Of a stretch of 64,000 bases of DNA, positions 61,001-64,000 are shown in pieces. Source of the DNA: Opisthocomus hoazin (taxonomy: Eukaryota; Chordata; Aves; Opisthocomiformes; Opisthocomidae); assembly GCF_030867145.1 (NCBI RefSeq), contig NC_134428.1, forward strand, positions 23,539,537 to 23,603,536. Reading direction: 5' to 3'. The notes below the pieces were generated by a model. It saw nothing but the letters and a program-made list of their open reading frames with translations, made no database searches and had not been told where the DNA came from. Every line of letters starts with the position of its first letter. Position 1 is the stretch's first letter. The translations under genes were made by a program, and so were the position numbers.

Positions 61001-64000
61001 GGAACGCCGGCCCTGGGCTGCTTGTTGGGAAGTGGCTACTCCCTTGGGACGCCAGCAGTGCTGGGGTGCGGAGAGCGAGGTGACGGGGTGATGTACCCCG
61101 GCAGCGGGGCTGGCCTGAGGTGGCTGCGGGGATACAGCCCGGGTTTAAGCTCACGCCTGGGATGCTGCGTGCGGATAAAGCCACACGCGTGAACCGTGCG
61201 GAGGCGTCACGTCACCCACAGCGGTCTGCGTGCCTGGGGGCTGGCACCGACCCACGACCAGGGCATGGGATGCGATGGGGTTCCTCCGTCTCTCAAGGAA
61301 GTGGGTGCCCCGCTGAGGCCCCACACGGAGAGGAAGCAACATCCCGGGCTAGAAAATGCCGCGTCAGTGCCCGTAAAGGGTTCAGAGTCAGCACTTTCAC
61401 CCTGGAGCAGAGACCACGTCCGGTAACTCCTGAGCGTCAGACTCCTCCTTGTGTGTAACCCTTCTTCTCTGTAAAGCCCAGCCTGCACCGAGGAACTTGC
61501 GTCACAATTTACACCCTGGTGTAACTGAGTAGAGAGCATGGCCAGTGCTGGGAGGATCAGACCCCTCCGAACCTCTCATCATCCTGCAGGACCCATAGGA
61601 AAGCATTTACAGGAGGGGCAGCCAGCAGACCCAGAGCCAGCTGGCCATGCTTGGTCCAACACGGCCGTGAGAGGCCCCTTGAGGCACCAGTGGCCTCCAG
61701 CCATGGAGCTGCATCTCCTTGGGGTCTACAAAGGGGCTTGGGGCTGGTATTAGGGTTTCTGGGCTAGTGAAACAGAGCAGGTCCTGCTTGCCCGTGGTGT
61801 AGGTGGGATGGGAAGTGGGACGATGTTCCCCAGCTCCCGTGGGGGAAGTCCAAGGATGGGGGGCTGGTGGTGGCATCTCATTTGTGTCATTTGGGCCTGT
61901 CCCTGCTGATGGATCTGGAAAAGGACTGGAAATCTTGAAGTCTTGGGTGTGAAATTCAACCCCAACACAGCAGAAAAGGGTCACTGAGGAGGCAGGTCAC
62001 CCCAAACAGCCTCCTCAAGCAGCGTGCAGCCTTGGATGGTGGCTGGGACCAGCCTCCTGGGAACGGGTCATATGCTGCTTTGGTGGAGGAGGGAGAGTCC
62101 AGACACAACAAGCAGCAGCCTTAGGGGCACTGACACAGAACGCTTCCCGTGGGGCTCCCAGGACTCAGTTTTGGGCTGATGGATGCGAGCAGTGCCAGTG
62201 CCTGGCTCTGGGGACAGACACTGCGTCTCTTTTTGTTCAGGGACACGGCTGTGGTGGAGACTCAGGTGAGGATCATGTACAGAGATGCTCATTGTTAATG
62301 AGTTAATCATCAGGGTCAGCAACAGCTGAAGGTTAATCATCTTCCTGGGACCTACAAAAGGAGATAGAGGCCAGTAGCTAGGCTTGGCTTGGTGAGGGGG
62401 AGTTTCTTTCTGCTGTAGTTGTGTTTTGGGGATGCTCCTGAGATCCTGCTGTTCCCTGGGATGGTTCCTCTTGACAGCCTGGGACACCCCAAGAGCCAGA
62501 AGGTGGGCTGTCCCTTTTTCTCTCTCTGAGGTGTCCTTCCTCCAGCTGGCTGTGGTTTCCCTCTGTGGGGCCTGGAGAGGACTGAGCTATGCAGCTCTAC
62601 CTGGATCATGCACTTGGCGCCTGGCTGGAAGCAGATCTTGTTGTGTGCTCTGTGGCTGTGGTGTGCCAGTCCTTGGGCTCTGCCCTGGGACCTTGTCATG
62701 GTCACTGACATACCTGGGGGTAACTGAGACCTGCTGGGTGCTCTTGTCCAAGTCAACCCAGGTTCTGCTTTAAGCTGTGTGAGCAATGTTTTCTGCTGAG
62801 TGCTGCTCTGGAAATGTCTGATGAGGCTGCTGGGGTACGAAACTGTTGTGGTATCTGGCCTCCAATCTTCCTTCTTGTTGTTGGGCTGCATATGTGGGTT
62901 ATGGGGAAGGCAAGGTCCCCATTCCAAAGTTAATTGGGCAGACTGGTGCTGCAGCATGTATGGGAGTGGGGGTTTCTCTGTTGTCTCTTGTGGCTCCTCA
63001 GGAGCCAGCCCCAGACAGTTGGGGCTAGAAACCCACCATGTTGTGAGCACAGCACAAAAGTGGAGAGGGTCACATCACTGCTTTGGTTTGCGTAGGAGAG
63101 AAATTGGAAGGATCCCTTTAACTGAAAGCTCCAAAGCAATTGGGCAGGGAGGTGTGGGCTTTGGGTGTGGACAGCTGTTTGCTGCCAGTGTTTGCCATGG
63201 AGGAAGGCTCCTTGCCCTGAGCAGGCAGCACGGGGCGGCAGAAGTAACCACCCATGGGCAGGGGCGATTTGTGGCTCCCTAAGGGCTTGTTCCAGGGGAG
63301 CTGTGAGTTCAGTCACATCCAGACACAGCCTGGAGGCTGAACAGATTCTGAGAAGCTCCCCCTCCACAACGGCATCTGTTATTTTTCTAAGATTTAAAAA
63401 GAAAAAACCAACCAAAAAGCCTTGCGACGCGCGCGTAGGTGTGGGGACCATGCTGTCACCACCGTGACTCACTGGGGAGGTCTGCAATTTCCGAGAACAG
63501 AAATGATCGAGGGAGAAATTGTGAATGATTTCTTGCAGAGGGGTGGCTGAGCGCTCCACCAGAGCAGTAGCCAAATTTTGGTTCCTCCTTAGGGCTGGCT
63601 TGTTAACAAAGAAGTTATTAATAACCAATTAAGCCAGAGCTCACGTCACGCCTTCCTCTGGAAGCGTGGCAAGAACATCCGCGGTTCCTTCTTCGGCACC
63701 GTACCCACCCTGCTCCTTCGGCTGGAGGAGCGCGAGGGGCTGGTTTGGGGAGGTGCCTTGTCCCCATGGGGCTGCTCTGTGGTGGGGACATGCTGAGGGG
63801 ACAATTCCCAGGCAGGGACGTGGGGGACCACTGGTGCAGAGGTGACTTGGGACTTGGCTGTGGTGCGTTTGGCTTTCTTTGGCTGAGCTCACGGTGCCGA
63901 GGGGAGCGAGCGTGCAGAAGAGGAGCCCGGTGTGGCAGGTTTTTGGTCAGTGCCATGGCAGATGGTGTGGGGCAACCATCATCTACTTCCTCGTGCTGAG
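58054..64000. other. Intergenic sequence right of GRAP, no gene recognised
   Basis: No splice-bounded conserved protein segment, CR1 copy or RNA gene found. In human the next gene is EPN2 (after the GRAP duplicate GRAPL), but no epsin-like sequence is visible. Contains an 11-bp GGCTCGCTCAT tandem at about 58952-58993, and from about 62300 to 63400 a CpG-poor, T/G-rich stretch unlike the CpG-rich DNA on its left. Confidence 0.55.

Noticed and set aside
62352-63628. Two 232-codon minus-strand frames as candidate genes
   Set aside because: They overlap each other in different frames and have low-complexity content with no recognisable motif. Kept only as a low-interest observation.

Overview
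This window is vertebrate nuclear DNA, almost certainly from a bird. Every gene is split by GT-AG introns. The retroelements are all CR1 LINEs of avian type, with tails in the ATTCTGTG register. The coding sequences match the tetrapod gene block PRPSAP2 - SLC5A10 - FAM83G - GRAP, which in human lies on 17p11.2 in the same order and orientation. The species cannot be read from the sequence alone.

Layout. (1) 1-5000: the last four coding exons and 3'UTR of PRPSAP2 (+), in AT-rich, intron-rich sequence. (2) 5000-7476: a 2.5 kb intergenic gap ending in the putative SLC5A10 promoter. (3) 7477-49175: SLC5A10 (+), 15 coding exons, 625 codons, a Na+/sugar symporter (SGLT5). (4) 22206-40008: FAM83G (-), 5 coding exons, 885 codons. 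It is interleaved with SLC5A10 rather than simply nested: its last coding exon lies in SLC5A10 intron 8, its other four exons lie in intron 9, and SLC5A10 exon 9 sits inside FAM83G intron 4. (5) 48843-56076: GRAP (-), 5 coding exons, 217 codons, an SH3-SH2-SH3 adaptor. It converges tail-to-tail on SLC5A10, with probable 3'UTR overlap. (6) 56077-64000: sequence upstream of GRAP with one long CR1 copy and no recognisable gene.

All reading frames of the four genes join cleanly across the proposed splice sites. Exon lengths and phases add up to 1878, 2658 and 654 nt for the three complete genes, and every terminal stop is present, so I see no pseudogenisation. Functionally the genes are unrelated: a regulatory PRPP-synthetase subunit, a kidney-type sugar transporter, a casein-kinase-1 anchoring scaffold and a haematopoietic signalling adaptor. 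What links them is conserved, physically entangled architecture.

Non-genic structure includes six CR1 fragments, a pyrimidine minisatellite seeded on a CR1 tail, a (CCCAT)n array abutting SLC5A10 exon 11, two GRAP intronic tandem repeats, CpG-dense patches far from annotated starts, and two hairpin-forming inverted repeats 110 bp apart in SLC5A10 intron 9. One of these has a 31-bp almost perfect stem and is the most striking unexplained structure. I found no RNA gene, CRISPR array or prokaryotic feature.
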